The notes: generated by a model not told the origin, from the sequence alone. Counted from the stretch's first letter, positions 33,713-43,282 are shown. The stretch: DNA of 64,000 nucleotides from Antarctobacter sediminis (GCF_019218285.1 NZ_JAHUZG010000002.1:868001-932000); one strand, 5' to 3'. Program-made: numbers and translations.

Positions 33713-35100
33713 AGGCCCAGCACCTGCGGGAGCGCGTAAAGGATGGCGCGCGGCCCTTGCATCAATCCGCCTTTGGCGCGGCCCGGTTCAGGTTTCGGCT
33801 GCCATGCGTAGATGTCGAAATGCGCGTACCGCGCGGCCTGTTCGGTGAACCGACGCAGGAAAAGCGCCGCGGTGATCGAGCCGGCAAATCCGCCCGCCGG
33901 CGCATTGTCCAGATCGGCGATCCCCGGTTCGATCATCGCCTCGTAGGGCGCATGGAATGGCATCCGCCAGACCGGATCGGCAGCGCCGGGGGCGGCCGCC
34001 GTCAGGGCAGCGGCGAAATCCTCGGCATCGGTGTAGAACGGCGCGAGGTCAGGGCCGACGGCGACCCGCGCCGCGCCTGTCAGCGTGGCCATCGAGAGCA
34101 TCAGGTCGGGCTTTTCCTCGTCGCCGTAAGCCAGCGCATCGGCCAGAACAAGGCGTCCCTCGGCGTCGGTGTTATTGATCTCGACCGTCAGCCCCTTGCG
34201 CGAGGTCAGAATGTCACCAGGGCGAAAGCTGTTTCCGGCCACGCTGTTTTCCACCGCCGGCACCAGAAGACGCAGGCGCACGGGCAGGTTCAACGCCATG
34301 ATGGCCCGGGCAAGGCCGATTGTGTTGGCGGCTCCGCCCATGTCCTTTTTCATCAGCCCCATGGACGCGCCCGGTTTCAGGTTCAACCCGCCGGTGTCGA
34401 AACAAACCCCCTTGCCGACAAGCGTCAGCAAGGGGCCGCTTTGGCCCCAGCGCAGGTCCATCAGGCGAGGCGCCTGCTCTGCCGCGCGTCCGACCGCGTG
34501 AATCATCGGAAAGGGATTGTCCGCGCGCAGCAGGTCATCGCCGGCGATGGTCACGATGCCCGCGCCAAATTCCTCGGCCAGACGGCGCATTTCGGCTTCC
34601 AGCGCCTCGGGTCCCATGTCCGACGCAGGCGTGTTCACGAGGTCGCGTGTCAGCGCCTCTGCCTCGGCCAGAACAGTGAGGCGCGAGGCGTCGACGCCCT
34701 CGGGCGCGGCCAGACGCCGTTCGGCCCCGCCACCGTCGCGATAGCGGTTAAAGCTGTAGCCTGCCAGCAGCCAACCCAGCGACTCGATCCCGGCGCGTTC
34801 GGCCGGAAGGCCGGAGGCGATACGATAGCTGCCCGGCGCGAGGGCAGGAATAGCCCCGGCCAAGGGAAACCGCTGGCGTGCCCGTTGTGCGGCGGTTCCA
34901 TAGCCCGCAAGTGCTGCGACCGGTGTGCCGTCCGGGCCGGGCAGCATCAGGGCCGTCCCCAAGGCTCCGGCAAAACCGCTGGCCGTGACCCAGGCGCAGG
35001 TTCGGTCGTCCTGCCCCTCTAGCCAAGACGACAACACGTCTGCTTCGATCAGGTGCAGGGGAAGGGTGGCGGCATCGGGCGCGGCGAAAGAGGCGGGCAT
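33709..35100 (-). CDS. Leucyl aminopeptidase (M17 family)
   Basis: Two-metal aminopeptidase of the PepA/M17 family, 463 residues. LVGKGVCFDTGGLNLKPGASM and MKKDMGGAANTIG hold the first metal ligands and catalytic Lys; NTDAEGRLVLADAL is the family signature. The start at 35100 has CAGGAG. The ATGA overlap with the downstream NlpC/P60 gene suggests they work together, for example in peptide recycling from cell-wall fragments. Confidence 0.92.
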   Translation of the reverse strand: MPASFAAPDAATLPLHLIEADVLSSWLEGQDDRTCAWVTASGFAGALGTALMLPGPDGTPVAALAGYGTAAQRARQRFPLAGAIPALAPGSYRIASGLPAERAGIESLGWLLAGYSFNRYRDGGGAERRLAAPEGVDASRLTVLAEAEALTRDLVNTPASDMGPEALEAEMRRLAEEFGAGIVTIAGDDLLRADNPFPMIHAVGRAAEQAPRLMDLRWGQSGPLLTLVGKGVCFDTGGLNLKPGASMGLMKKDMGGAANTIGLARAIMALNLPVRLRLLVPAVENSVAGNSFRPGDILTSRKGLTVEINNTDAEGRLVLADALAYGDEEKPDLMLSMATLTGAARVAVGPDLAPFYTDAEDFAAALTAAAPGAADPVWRMPFHAPYEAMIEPGIADLDNAPAGGFAGSITAALFLRRFTEQAARYAHFDIYAWQPKPEPGRAKGGLMQGPRAILYALPQVLGL

Positions 35101-35184
35101 GGAGGCTCCTGTAACAAGTTGCCGCCAGCGTATTGCCTGCATCGCGGGCCGCAAGCGGATTTCACCGCCTGCGCCCGGCCCCGG

Positions 35185-35565
35185 TCAGACCGAAAACTCA
35201 TTGATGTCCCAAAGCGCCGTCAACGACCGTTCGCCGACCCGAGCAAGGCGCGCCATGGTTGCTGCCTCGGCCACGGCGTCGCCGAGTTCGATACAGGCCA
35301 TGACGTCATGCGCCACCCGGCTGAGGGAACACAGGCCGATCTGATCGGCAATCGCGGCAAGCGCGCGCAACCCCTTGTGCATCTCTTCGCGCGGACCGGA
35401 CAGAGCCTGATTTTGCAGGGTGCACATCCTTTGTGCCACCTCTTCCATCGCGCGGCAGACCACGTCCTCTGCCGCCGGGCGGCCAAGATCTCCGCGCAGC
35501 GTTTCGATCTGCGCCGGATCCATCGTCGGACGTTCCGCCGGTGCCAGATAGGTTACCTCTTTCAC
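35185..35565 (-). CDS. Unknown small soluble protein
   Basis: 126 residues, all-helical by composition, no signal or membrane span, three Cys. Helical segments such as AAEDVVCRAMEEVAQRM and GLCSLSRVAHDVMACIELGD give a four-helix-bundle impression, loosely like histidine phosphotransfer domains, but no HxxKG-type His is evident. A GGTGAG site precedes the ATG. I do not recognise the family. It is upstream of the aminopeptidase gene on the same strand. Confidence 0.6.
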   Translation of the reverse strand: MKEVTYLAPAERPTMDPAQIETLRGDLGRPAAEDVVCRAMEEVAQRMCTLQNQALSGPREEMHKGLRALAAIADQIGLCSLSRVAHDVMACIELGDAVAEAATMARLARVGERSLTALWDINEFSV

Positions 35566-35710
35566 ATCTCACCCCATTCAAGTGCCCACACAGGCGGCAA
35601 CATGGACGCGATGGGGTTCCCAAAAGGTTATCCCAGAGATGTGTTTTCGCTCGAATTTCCCGTGAATTCATCGTAGTTGAACGTCGCCAATTCGACGACC
35701 GGAGGCTCAA

Positions 35711-36352
35711 ATGGAATTCGCACGTCCCCTGCCCGGCTTTCTCATGCAGCGCTATCATGGCTGGAAAGCCACGACGCATGCAGAGAACAGCGCGTGGTAC
35801 CGCCGCCTTGCCGACGAGGGCCAGCGCCCCCGAGCCATGGTGATTTCCTGCTGCGATTCGCGGGTCCACGTGACGTCGATCTTCGGCGCGGACCAGGGTG
35901 AATTCTTTATTCACCGTAATATCGCAAACCTTGTGCCTGTCTACGAACCGGACGGTCAGCATCACGGCACCTCGGCTGCGGTGGAATACGCCGTGACGGC
36001 GCTGAAGGTGGCGCATCTGATCGTGCTGGGCCATTCCAACTGCGGCGGCGTTCAGGGCTGTCTGGACATGTGCGAAGGCCGCGCGCCGGAACTGGAAGAA
36101 ACCGCCAGCTTCGTTGGACGCTGGATGGACATCCTGCGCCCCGGTTACGAGGCGGTGAAAGGTCACCCCGACATGCCGCATGCTTTGGAAAAAGAGGCCG
36201 TGGCCGTATCGCTGCGCAACCTGATGACCTTCCCCTTTGTGCGCGAGGCGGTCGAGGCCGGCAAGCTGGGCCTGCACGGCCTGTGGGTTGATATCGGCGA
36301 AGGTGGCTTGGAAAATCTCGACGGCAAGACCGGCAAATTCGTGCCCGTCTGA
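35711..36352 (+). CDS. Beta-class carbonic anhydrase
   Basis: Zinc enzyme interconverting CO2 and bicarbonate, 213 residues. Zinc ligands are Cys48 (in CCDSR, with the Asp49-Arg51 dyad), His108 and Cys111 (GHSNCGG). The GGAGG site 7 nt before the ATG supports the start. Monocistronic, with a terminator about 25 nt after the stop. Confidence 0.93.
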   Translation: MEFARPLPGFLMQRYHGWKATTHAENSAWYRRLADEGQRPRAMVISCCDSRVHVTSIFGADQGEFFIHRNIANLVPVYEPDGQHHGTSAAVEYAVTALKVAHLIVLGHSNCGGVQGCLDMCEGRAPELEETASFVGRWMDILRPGYEAVKGHPDMPHALEKEAVAVSLRNLMTFPFVREAVEAGKLGLHGLWVDIGEGGLENLDGKTGKFVPV

Positions 36353-36377
36353 CGGCAGCGTCATTCGCGTTTTTCAG

Positions 36378-36413
36378 CGGCCCGAATGCAGATGGCGTTC
36401 GGGCCGTTTGCGT
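36378..36413 (+). terminator. Intrinsic terminator after carbonic anhydrase gene
   Basis: CGGCCCGAA (36378-36386) pairs perfectly with TTCGGGCCG (36398-36406), loop of 11, followed by TTTGCGTTT. The minus side also has a short T-run (from AAAA of the complement of TTTTC), so it may serve the convergent small gene at 36423-36788 as well. Confidence 0.75.
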
Positions 36414-36422
36414 TTGCCGGCC

Positions 36423-36788
36423 TTAGGCGCGGCCCTCGGACGGCTGCGCCTGTATGGCAAGCTCGCCCGCTTCGCCGGTCCGGCTTGCACAGACGCGCGG
36501 ACGGCCAAGTCGTTTGGCCAATCGTGCCAAGGGCATCCCCAAATCACTGCCGGTGCACAGAGCCTCGCCGCCGTCATTCAGAATGACGAAACGGCCTTGT
36601 CTGAATGTCAGGGTAAAGCCCTTTGCGCGCAGACCTTCGGAAAGATCGTACCAGCTGCGTGCTCGTTCCAGGATCGGTGTCAGAAACAGCCTGAGAAGCG
36701 ACAGCGCCTCGCTGTCCAGCGGCCTTGGCAGTCCGGTTGTCCTTGGGGCTTGGGGCCAATTGGCCCGGTGTATGGCAGTATGAAGCAT
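36423..36788 (-). CDS. Unknown small protein
   Basis: 121 residues, basic, no membrane span. The middle (LSEGLRAKGFTLTFRQGRFVILNDGGEALCTGSDLG, cited here in part) reads as a small alpha/beta domain, and the C-terminus as PLARLAKRLGRPRVCASR. An AAGGAG site 6 nt upstream of the ATG and the terminator just past its 3' end support a real gene. I cannot name a family; a distant link to DNA-mobilisation-type proteins is only a vague resemblance. Confidence 0.55.
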   Translation of the reverse strand: MLHTAIHRANWPQAPRTTGLPRPLDSEALSLLRLFLTPILERARSWYDLSEGLRAKGFTLTFRQGRFVILNDGGEALCTGSDLGMPLARLAKRLGRPRVCASRTGEAGELAIQAQPSEGRA

Positions 36789-37035
36789 CTCTGTCTCCTT
36801 GCCTGTCCAATCACGCTGGCACGCGATTACGGCGGAAGTTGGGCGGTCGCCCGGGGTCTGCCTAGGGTTTGTTGCAATCCAGTAACGCAGTCTTAACCAC
36901 CCGTGCGGACTGTTTACGGTTGGGCACAGATGCGCTTCGAGGGGCGTTCAACCGTGGGGTGAACGCGTTGCATTGTCGGTATTTTCGCGAGGTTTGGGCA
37001 CATCTGTTCCGGGCCGTGGCAGGCATCCCAAAATA
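36789..37035. other. Intergenic region without a recognised gene
   Basis: No coding signal on either strand. It should hold the promoter of the minus-strand gene ending at 36423. Short AT-rich bits occur (TTGTTGCAATCCAGTAACG near 36869, TTGTCGGTATTTTCG near 36973), but no convincing promoter pair is seen. Confidence 0.4.
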
Positions 37036-37063
37036 GAAAAACCCGCGCCAATCGGCACGGGTT
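37036..37063 (-). terminator. Probable terminator of asd
   Basis: AACCCGCGCC (37040-37049) and GGCACGGGTT (37054-37063) form a 10-bp stem with one GU pair and a 4-nt loop. On the minus strand a T-run follows (A-run 37036-37039, then TAAAA). It lies about 150 nt beyond the asd stop, after the direct repeats. Confidence 0.7.
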
Positions 37064-37090
37064 CTCTGGTATTGGCGACTTTGGGGTTTG

Positions 37091-37216
37091 CCCCCGGAGG
37101 TTTGGCCCGCGCGATGCGCGGGTCAGTCAATTGCCTTTCGGCCCGGGGCTCCGCCCGTGAACTGACCCAAACCTCCCCCGGAGGTTTGGCCCGCGCGATG
37201 CGCGGGTCCGTCAATT
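37091..37216. repeat. Two 42-nt direct repeats with an inverted partner
   Basis: The unit at 37091-37132 recurs at 37175-37216 with one mismatch. Each contains a hairpin, CCCGCGC-GAT-GCGCGGG-like, and GGAGGTTTGG. Between them (about 37153-37174) lies an inverted version of the flanks: ACTGACC and CCAAACCTCC, complementary to GGTCAGT and GGAGGTTTGG. The second copy runs into the last codon of asd. It looks like a small repetitive intergenic element. Confidence 0.65.
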
Positions 37217-38238
37217 CACCCCTTCTTCAGGGCTTTCTGGCCCAGCACTTCGGCGATCTGCACCGCGTTCAGCGCTGCGCCCTTGCGCAGGTTGTCGGAC
37301 ACACACCACAGGTTCAGACCGTTATCGATGGTCGAGTCCTGGCGGATCCGGCTGATGAAGGTGGCGAAATCGCCAACGCATTCCTTCGGCGTGACGTAGC
37401 CGCCGTCCTCGCGCTTGTCGATCACCATGATGCCCGGCGCCTCGCGCAGGATGTCGCGCGCTTCGTCCTCGTCGAGGTAATCTTCGAATTCCAGGTTGAT
37501 CGCCTCGGAATGGCCGACAAAGACCGGCACGCGCACGCAGGTCGCGGTGACCTTGATCGCCGGATCGACGATCTTCTTGGTTTCGGCCACCATCTTCCAC
37601 TCTTCCTTGGTGGAACCGTCTTCCATAAAGACGTCGATGTGCGGGATCACGTTGAACGCGATTTCCTTGGTGAACTTGGACGGCGCCACGTCCGAGGTCG
37701 GGTTGTAGACCGCCTTGGTCTGATCCCACAACTCGTCCATGCCCTCTTTGCCCGCGCCAGACACCGACTGGTAGGTCGACACGACAACGCGCTTGATCTT
37801 GGCGCGGTCGTGCAGCGGCTTCAGCGCGACAACCATCTGCGCGGTCGAACAGTTCGGGTTCGCGATGATGTTCTTCTTGGTATACCCCATGACCGCATCG
37901 GCGTTCACCTCGGGGACGATCAACGGCACATCCGGATCATAGCGGTAAAGCGACGAGTTATCGATCACCACACAGCCCGCCGCAGCGGCCTTGGGCGCAA
38001 ATTCCTTCGTCGGGCCCGAGCCAATCGCAAACAGCGCGATGTCCCAGCCAGTGAAATCGAATGTGGCGAGGTCCTGGGTCTTGAGGGTCTTGTCGCCAAA
38101 GCTCACCTCTGTGCCCAGCGATTTTCGCGAAGCAAGTACGGCGATCTCGTCGACGGGGAATGCCCGCTCGGCGAGGATGTTCAGCATTTCACGGCCCACG
38201 TTACCCGTGGCGCCCGCAACGACAATACGGTAGCCCAT
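37216..38238 (-). CDS. asd: Aspartate-semialdehyde dehydrogenase
   Basis: NADP-dependent enzyme of the aspartate pathway (Lys, Thr, Met, DAP), 340 residues. NADP-binding VVAGATGNVGREML (about 6-19), catalytic Cys in ANPNCSTAQMV, and RVPVFVGHSEAINLEF with the substrate-binding region are clear. An AAAGGAGG site fixes the start at 38238. Together with dapD and dapE in this window it feeds diaminopimelate synthesis. Confidence 0.95.
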   Translation of the reverse strand: MGYRIVVAGATGNVGREMLNILAERAFPVDEIAVLASRKSLGTEVSFGDKTLKTQDLATFDFTGWDIALFAIGSGPTKEFAPKAAAAGCVVIDNSSLYRYDPDVPLIVPEVNADAVMGYTKKNIIANPNCSTAQMVVALKPLHDRAKIKRVVVSTYQSVSGAGKEGMDELWDQTKAVYNPTSDVAPSKFTKEIAFNVIPHIDVFMEDGSTKEEWKMVAETKKIVDPAIKVTATCVRVPVFVGHSEAINLEFEDYLDEDEARDILREAPGIMVIDKREDGGYVTPKECVGDFATFISRIRQDSTIDNGLNLWCVSDNLRKGAALNAVQIAEVLGQKALKKG

Positions 38239-38605
38239 CTGGCCCTCCTTTGAATACGCCGCCGCCCACACGCGGATCGCGCGGGCGGCGGACTGGCGCG
38301 GTTCATATCGCAGCCGCAGCATGGGCGAAAGCCCTCATTCGTTGCAGGTACGCCGCCACAACAAGCAGTCAATGCCCGGATCATGAGAGTTCTGCACATT
38401 CTTTTGGCAAGATGCCCGGTAATTTTCCGCCGGAACTCGCAACCGCAGAAACAAGCCGCTTGCCTGTTCACACTCGTGTAACCTAAGAGATAGAAAAGCG
38501 GAGCACCCGCAGCAGGCGAATTGACCGGGCCAAATTGCCGGCCCGGAACGTGCAAGACGCCCGCCGGACAAGCTCCCGAAGGCCACCTGCGAGGGACCAG
38601 GCAGA
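38239..38605. other. Divergent intergenic region between asd and the capD-like gene
   Basis: 367 nt with no supported gene. It should carry both promoters. A small dyad, ACAC-TC-GTGT flanked by TT and AA, lies near 38470-38484. The region is less GC-rich than the flanking genes around 38380-38505. I see no convincing -35/-10 pair. Confidence 0.4.
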
Positions 38606-40474
38606 ATGTTTTACAGCATCGTGACGGCGTTGTCCCGGGCGCAGAAGCAAGCGCTTTTCATCCTGATGGATGCCATCGTCGTCCCGCTGGCCCTGATTGC
38701 CGCTCTCGCGCTCGAAGCGACAGTGACCGCCGACAGCACCATGTTGACCATGCTGCTGCCGATGCTGGCAATCCTGAACACCGCCGCCGTGGCGCTTGGC
38801 TGGTGGCTGGGGCTGACCCGGATTACCCTGAACGCCTATGAAATGCGGGGCGTCATGCGGACGGCGACCTATTCCGCCGTGCTGGGTGGTCTGGGGCTGG
38901 CGCTGAACTTTGCCCTTGGCACCGGCCTGCCCATGGGCGCTTTCGTGATCTTTGCGCTGCTGCTGCTGGTCATGTCCGCCACGTGGCGGATCGCGCTGCG
39001 GCAGTTTACTCTGTACGTCTATCGCCATGGCAAAGACCGGATGCGCGTGCTGATCTACGGGGCGGGCCAGACCGGGCAACAACTGGTCGCAGCCCTGCGC
39101 CACGACGATTCCATCCTTCCGGTCGCCTTCATCGACGACAACCCCACGTTGCAAAGCCTGATGGTCTCGGGGCTGCGCGTTCATGCGCCTTCCAACCTCA
39201 AGAAGCTGGTTCTGGACCGTGACATCGACCGGGTCGTGCTGGCCATGCCGTCGATCAGCCAGCCCGCGCTGGCACGGATCGCGCACAAGGTGCGCCACAT
39301 CGGGTGCGAAGTGCACGCCCTGCCCTCTTTCGCGGCGCTTGTCGGCGAAGGCGAGATCCGCAAAAAGGTGGCCCCGGTGTCGATTCAGGACCTGCTGGGC
39401 CGAAACCGTCTGGAAAGCGAACTGCCCGGTGTCAGCCATGTCTATTCGGGCCGCCGCATCCTTGTGTCGGGGGCCGGCGGGTCAATCGGATCCGAACTGT
39501 GCCGCCAGTTGATCGCCTGCAAACCGGCCTGCGTCGTTCTGGTCGAACATTCGGAACTGGCGCTTTATAACATTGACAAGGAACTGCGAGACATCGGCGA
39601 CGGGCTGCATATCGTGCCCGTGCTTGGCTCTGTTCTGGATGACAAGTTGATGCGCGACACGCTGGTCGAATACGACATCGACGTTGTTTTGCACGCTGCC
39701 GCCTACAAGCACCTGCCGCTGGTCGAAAAGAACGTGATGGCGGGTCTGCGCAACAACGTGCTGGGCACCAAAATCCTGGCCGAAGCCGCCCGCGCCGCCG
39801 GCGTTGACCGGTTCATCCTTGTTTCGACCGACAAGGCGGTACGCCCGACCAACGTGATGGGCGCATCCAAGCGGCTTGCAGAACTGGTGGTGCAGGACCT
39901 TGCCGCCCGGACCCCGGGCACCCGCTATTCCATGGTGCGCTTTGGCAATGTTCTGGGGTCTTCCGGCTCTGTCATTCCTCTGTTCGAGGAACAGATCGCC
40001 CGCGGCGGTCCGGTCACGCTGACCGATCCGCAGGTGACGCGCTATTTCATGACAATTTCCGAAGCCGCGCGCCTTGTTTTGCTGGCCGGATCCTTTGCCC
40101 GCGGCGGCGATGTGTTTGTTCTGGACATGGGCGACCCGGTGCCGATCCGCAAACTGGCGCGCCAGATGATCGAAGGCGCAGGTTTCAGCGTTCGCGACGA
40201 CAAGAACCCTAGCGGCGACATCGAGATCGAGATCACCGGCCTGCGTCCTGGCGAAAAGCTGCACGAGGAACTGCTGATCTCGCCAGACATGCTGACAACG
40301 CCGCACAACAAGATTCTGCGCGCTCAGGAAAGCTTTTTGTCTGAATTCGAAATGGCTACCGCCCTGAAGGATCTGCGCCTTGCCATCGACGCCTATGACG
40401 AGGGCGCGGCCCGCGCCGTCATCTCGCGCTGGGTCGAACAGGCCGTGTTGGACGAAGCCGCCCAATCGAACTGA
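38606..40474 (+). CDS. FlaA1/CapD-type nucleotide-sugar 4,6-dehydratase, membrane-bound
   Basis: 622 residues. Four membrane helices (about 15-125) are followed by a CoA-binding-like Rossmann domain (VLIYGAGQTGQQL, 149-161) and an SDR domain starting ILVSGAGGSIGSELC (285-299). TDKAVRPTNVMGASKR holds the catalytic Thr-Asp-Lys and the Met-x3-Lys seen in place of Tyr-x3-Lys in WbpM/CapD long-form dehydratases. It likely makes UDP-4-keto-6-deoxy sugars for surface polysaccharide or glycans. No other glycan genes are adjacent. Confidence 0.9.
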   Translation: MFYSIVTALSRAQKQALFILMDAIVVPLALIAALALEATVTADSTMLTMLLPMLAILNTAAVALGWWLGLTRITLNAYEMRGVMRTATYSAVLGGLGLALNFALGTGLPMGAFVIFALLLLVMSATWRIALRQFTLYVYRHGKDRMRVLIYGAGQTGQQLVAALRHDDSILPVAFIDDNPTLQSLMVSGLRVHAPSNLKKLVLDRDIDRVVLAMPSISQPALARIAHKVRHIGCEVHALPSFAALVGEGEIRKKVAPVSIQDLLGRNRLESELPGVSHVYSGRRILVSGAGGSIGSELCRQLIACKPACVVLVEHSELALYNIDKELRDIGDGLHIVPVLGSVLDDKLMRDTLVEYDIDVVLHAAAYKHLPLVEKNVMAGLRNNVLGTKILAEAARAAGVDRFILVSTDKAVRPTNVMGASKRLAELVVQDLAARTPGTRYSMVRFGNVLGSSGSVIPLFEEQIARGGPVTLTDPQVTRYFMTISEAARLVLLAGSFARGGDVFVLDMGDPVPIRKLARQMIEGAGFSVRDDKNPSGDIEIEITGLRPGEKLHEELLISPDMLTTPHNKILRAQESFLSEFEMATALKDLRLAIDAYDEGAARAVISRWVEQAVLDEAAQSN

Positions 40475-40499
40475 GGCGGGCCTTTCGTCAAAGCCCGCC
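40475..40499. terminator. Hairpin between convergent capD-like and LOG genes
   Basis: GGCGGGC (40475-40481) and GCCCGCC (40493-40499) form a 7-bp stem. There is no T-run on either side, so an intrinsic terminator is only possible. Position between convergent genes favours a role in ending both transcripts. Confidence 0.4.
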
Positions 40500-40509
40500 C
40501 CTGCCCTTA

Positions 40510-41352
40510 TTACCGATCCGGAATATCCGTCCGGGCCTCTGCCGGGCCCCAGTTCTCGACGATCTCGACAGCCTCGGCAGCGTTCTCGACATAGCGGAAC
40601 AGTTCCAGATCCTGCGCGCTGATCGTGCCCGCATCGGCAAGTGCGTCCCAGTTGACGATCTTTTCCCAGAACCCGCGCCCGAACAACAGCACCGGAACCC
40701 GCTGCATACGGCCCGTCTGAATCAGGGTCAGCGTCTCGAACAATTCGTCCAGCGTGCCGAAACCGCCAGGGAAGACGCAGATCGCCTTGGCCCGCATCAG
40801 AAAGTGCATCTTACGAATGGCGAAATAGTGAAAGTTAAAGGCCAGCTCCGGTGTCACATAGGGGTTCGGTGCCTGTTCATGCGGCAGCACGATGTTCAGC
40901 CCGACCGAAACGCCGCCTTCTTCATGCGCGCCGCGGTTGCCCGCCTCCATCACGCCGGGGCCACCGCCGGTCACAACCACATAGTCGCGGTTGCCGGTTT
41001 CCTTCGACTTGCGCGTCATCAGGCGGGCGAACTCCTGCGCCTCGTCGTAAAAACGCGACAGCTCGGCCAGCGTCTGCGTCCGCGCCTTGTCCTTGTCGGC
41101 GGGGGACGGGATGCGCGCGCCACCGAACAGCACCACGGTCGAGTCGATCTGGTACTGGTCCATCAGCATTTCGAACTTCAACAATTCGAGTTGCAGGCGC
41201 ACCGGACGCAGGGCCTCCTGCCCCAGGAAATCCACGTCCGCAAAGGCCAGCCGATAGCTGGGGGATTCCGTCTGCGGGGTCTGCGGCACCTGCTGCGCAG
41301 TGTTTCGGTCGAGGTTCGCATCGCGCAGTGGGCTGCGGCGGTCGTCTTTCAT
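40510..41352 (-). CDS. LOG-family Rossmann protein (TIGR00730)
   Basis: 280-residue protein of the LOG family (cytokinin-activating / nucleotide 5'-monophosphate nucleosidase type). GGGPGVMEAGNRGA (about 121-134) and PGGFGTLDELFE (about 190-201) are the two hallmark motifs. About 60 N-terminal residues, polar and Gln/Arg-rich, precede the domain. An AAGGAG site supports the ATG at 41352. Many bacterial LOGs act as PpnN-like nucleosidases; hormone activity should not be assumed. Confidence 0.88.
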   Translation of the reverse strand: MKDDRRSPLRDANLDRNTAQQVPQTPQTESPSYRLAFADVDFLGQEALRPVRLQLELLKFEMLMDQYQIDSTVVLFGGARIPSPADKDKARTQTLAELSRFYDEAQEFARLMTRKSKETGNRDYVVVTGGGPGVMEAGNRGAHEEGGVSVGLNIVLPHEQAPNPYVTPELAFNFHYFAIRKMHFLMRAKAICVFPGGFGTLDELFETLTLIQTGRMQRVPVLLFGRGFWEKIVNWDALADAGTISAQDLELFRYVENAAEAVEIVENWGPAEARTDIPDR

Positions 41353-41461
41353 GTCGCGGCTCCTTGTTCGCCTCTTCACAGGACTATAGCGTGCCGCTCC
41401 AAAGCGCCAGTTGCCGCGTGCCGCCACAGGCCGCCATGGCGCCCTGACAGAAGGACCGCCC

Positions 41462-42379
41462 ATGGACTGGACATCCCAGATCGAAAGCGCCGCAAGCCGC
41501 ATCGCCGGCTACACCGTTGAAACCCCGGTGATGCAAAGCGATGCGCTTTGGGATCACCCGATCGAGCTCAAGCTGGAACAGTGCCAGCATACAGGCAGCT
41601 TCAAGGCCCGCGGTGCCTTCAACACCCTGCGCGCCAGCGATATGCCCGCAGGGGGCGTCGTCGCGGCCTCTGGCGGCAACCATGGCGCGGCGGTGGCCTA
41701 TGCCGCGCACAAGCTTGGCCATCCGGCACAGATCTTTGTCCCGGAAATCGCCGGCCCGGCCAAGATCGCCCTGATCGAACGCACCGGTGCCAATCTGACC
41801 GTGGTGCCCGGCGAATATGCCGACGCACTGGACATGGCAAAACGCTACGAAGACGCGCGCGGCGCAATGCAGGTCCATGCCTATGACGCCCCGCTGACCG
41901 TTGCGGGTCAGGGCACGCTGATGCGCGAATGGGACCGGCAAGGCCTGCAAGCCGACACCGTGCTGATCGCCGTGGGCGGCGGCGGCCTGATCGCCGGGGC
42001 CTTGGCCTGGACCCAGGGCGCGCGCAAGATCGTCGCCGTCGAACCGGCCTCCTGCAACGCGCTTCAGGCCGGAATGCAGGCAGGCGAACCTGTCGACGTC
42101 CCGGTCTCCGGCGTGGCCGCCAATGCGCTTGGCGCACGGCGGATCGGCAGCATCTGCCTTGATCTCGCCCGGGCGCAGGGCACCGCGGTCGTCACCGTCA
42201 CCGACGAGGCCATAACCGAGGCCCAGCACGCGCTCTGGCAAACCCACCGCCTGCTGGTCGAACCTGCCGGCGCCACCGCCCTTGCCGCCCTGCGCTCGGG
42301 CGCTTATCGCCCCGCACCGGGCGAACGGGTCGCCGTGCTGCTCTGCGGCGGCAACATCGCGCCAGACCCGCTGGGCTAG
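41462..42379 (+). CDS. Threonine/serine dehydratase-like PLP enzyme
   Basis: Fold-type II PLP enzyme, 305 residues. HTGSFKARGAFN holds the Schiff-base Lys, SGGNHG binds the carboxylate, and GGGGLIAG holds the PLP phosphate. It lacks the C-terminal ACT domain of biosynthetic IlvA, so it resembles catabolic threonine dehydratase or the hydroxyaspartate/serine dehydratases. It precedes dapD by 75 nt on the same strand. Confidence 0.85.
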   Translation: MDWTSQIESAASRIAGYTVETPVMQSDALWDHPIELKLEQCQHTGSFKARGAFNTLRASDMPAGGVVAASGGNHGAAVAYAAHKLGHPAQIFVPEIAGPAKIALIERTGANLTVVPGEYADALDMAKRYEDARGAMQVHAYDAPLTVAGQGTLMREWDRQGLQADTVLIAVGGGGLIAGALAWTQGARKIVAVEPASCNALQAGMQAGEPVDVPVSGVAANALGARRIGSICLDLARAQGTAVVTVTDEAITEAQHALWQTHRLLVEPAGATALAALRSGAYRPAPGERVAVLLCGGNIAPDPLG

Positions 42380-42454
42380 GGCTCGCGCGCCAAGGATTGT
42401 TCCGGTCAGACAGGACCGCTATAGGGCATCAACCGCATTCGAGGGAGAGGACAC

Positions 42455-43282
42455 ATGTCCAACGCACAGCTTGAGACCGCCATCGAGGCCGCCTGGGAGG
42501 TCCGCGATACCATCACGCCCGAAACCAAGGGCGAAACCCGCGACGCCATCGAAGCCACGCTGAACGCGCTGGATACCGGCAGCCTCCGCGTTGCCGAACG
42601 TCAGGACAGCGGCGACTGGCACGTGAACCAATGGGCCAAGAAGGCCGTGCTGCTGGGCTTCCGCCTGAAGGACATGGAAAAACAGTCCGGCGGCCCGCAG
42701 GGCGGCGATTGGTGGGACAAGGTCGACAGCAAGTTCGCCGACTGGAAAAAGAAGGACTGGAAAGAGGCCGGCTTCCGCGCCGTCCCCAACTGCATCGTCC
42801 GCAAATCCGCCTATATTGCCCCCGGCGTGGTGCTGATGCCCTCCTTCGTGAACCTCGGCGCCTATGTCGACAGCGGCACCATGGTTGACACCTGGGCCAC
42901 CGTCGGCTCCTGCGCGCAGATCGGCAAGAACGTGCACCTGTCGGGCGGCGTTGGCATTGGCGGCGTCCTTGAACCCATGCAGGCCGGGCCGACCATCATC
43001 GAGGACAACTGCTTCATCGGCGCCCGTTCCGAAGTTGTCGAAGGCTGCATCGTGCGCGAAGGCTCGGTCCTCGGCATGGGCGTTTTCATCGGCAAGTCGA
43101 CCAAGATCGTCGACCGCGAAACCGGCGAAGTCACCTATGGCGAAGTGCCGCCCTACTCGGTTGTTGTCGCAGGCTCCATGCCCTCCAAGAACGGCATCAA
43201 CCTTTACTGCGCCGTGATCGTGAAACGCGTCGACGAGCAGACCCGGTCCAAGACCGGCATCAACGAACTGCTGCGCGACTGA
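42455..43282 (+). CDS. dapD: Tetrahydrodipicolinate N-succinyltransferase
   Basis: Succinyl-CoA-dependent step of lysine/DAP synthesis. 275 residues, normal length. An N-terminal helical domain (about 1-100) is followed by a left-handed beta-helix of hexapeptide repeats (about 110-235; [39 protein letters not shown]). The partner dapE is 4.4 kb downstream rather than adjacent, with four unrelated genes between. Confidence 0.96.
   Translation: MSNAQLETAIEAAWEVRDTITPETKGETRDAIEATLNALDTGSLRVAERQDSGDWHVNQWAKKAVLLGFRLKDMEKQSGGPQGGDWWDKVDSKFADWKKKDWKEAGFRAVPNCIVRKSAYIAPGVVLMPSFVNLGAYVDSGTMVDTWATVGSCAQIGKNVHLSGGVGIGGVLEPMQAGPTIIEDNCFIGARSEVVEGCIVREGSVLGMGVFIGKSTKIVDRETGEVTYGEVPPYSVVVAGSMPSKNGINLYCAVIVKRVDEQTRSKTGINELLRD

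Noticed and set aside
33688-35022. A 444-codon plus-strand open frame opposite the leucyl aminopeptidase gene
   Set aside because: Antisense shadow of a conserved M17 protein.
37091-37216. CRISPR array
   Set aside because: Only two repeat units, no further spacers, and no cas genes nearby; each repeat holds its own hairpin and there is an inverted partner.
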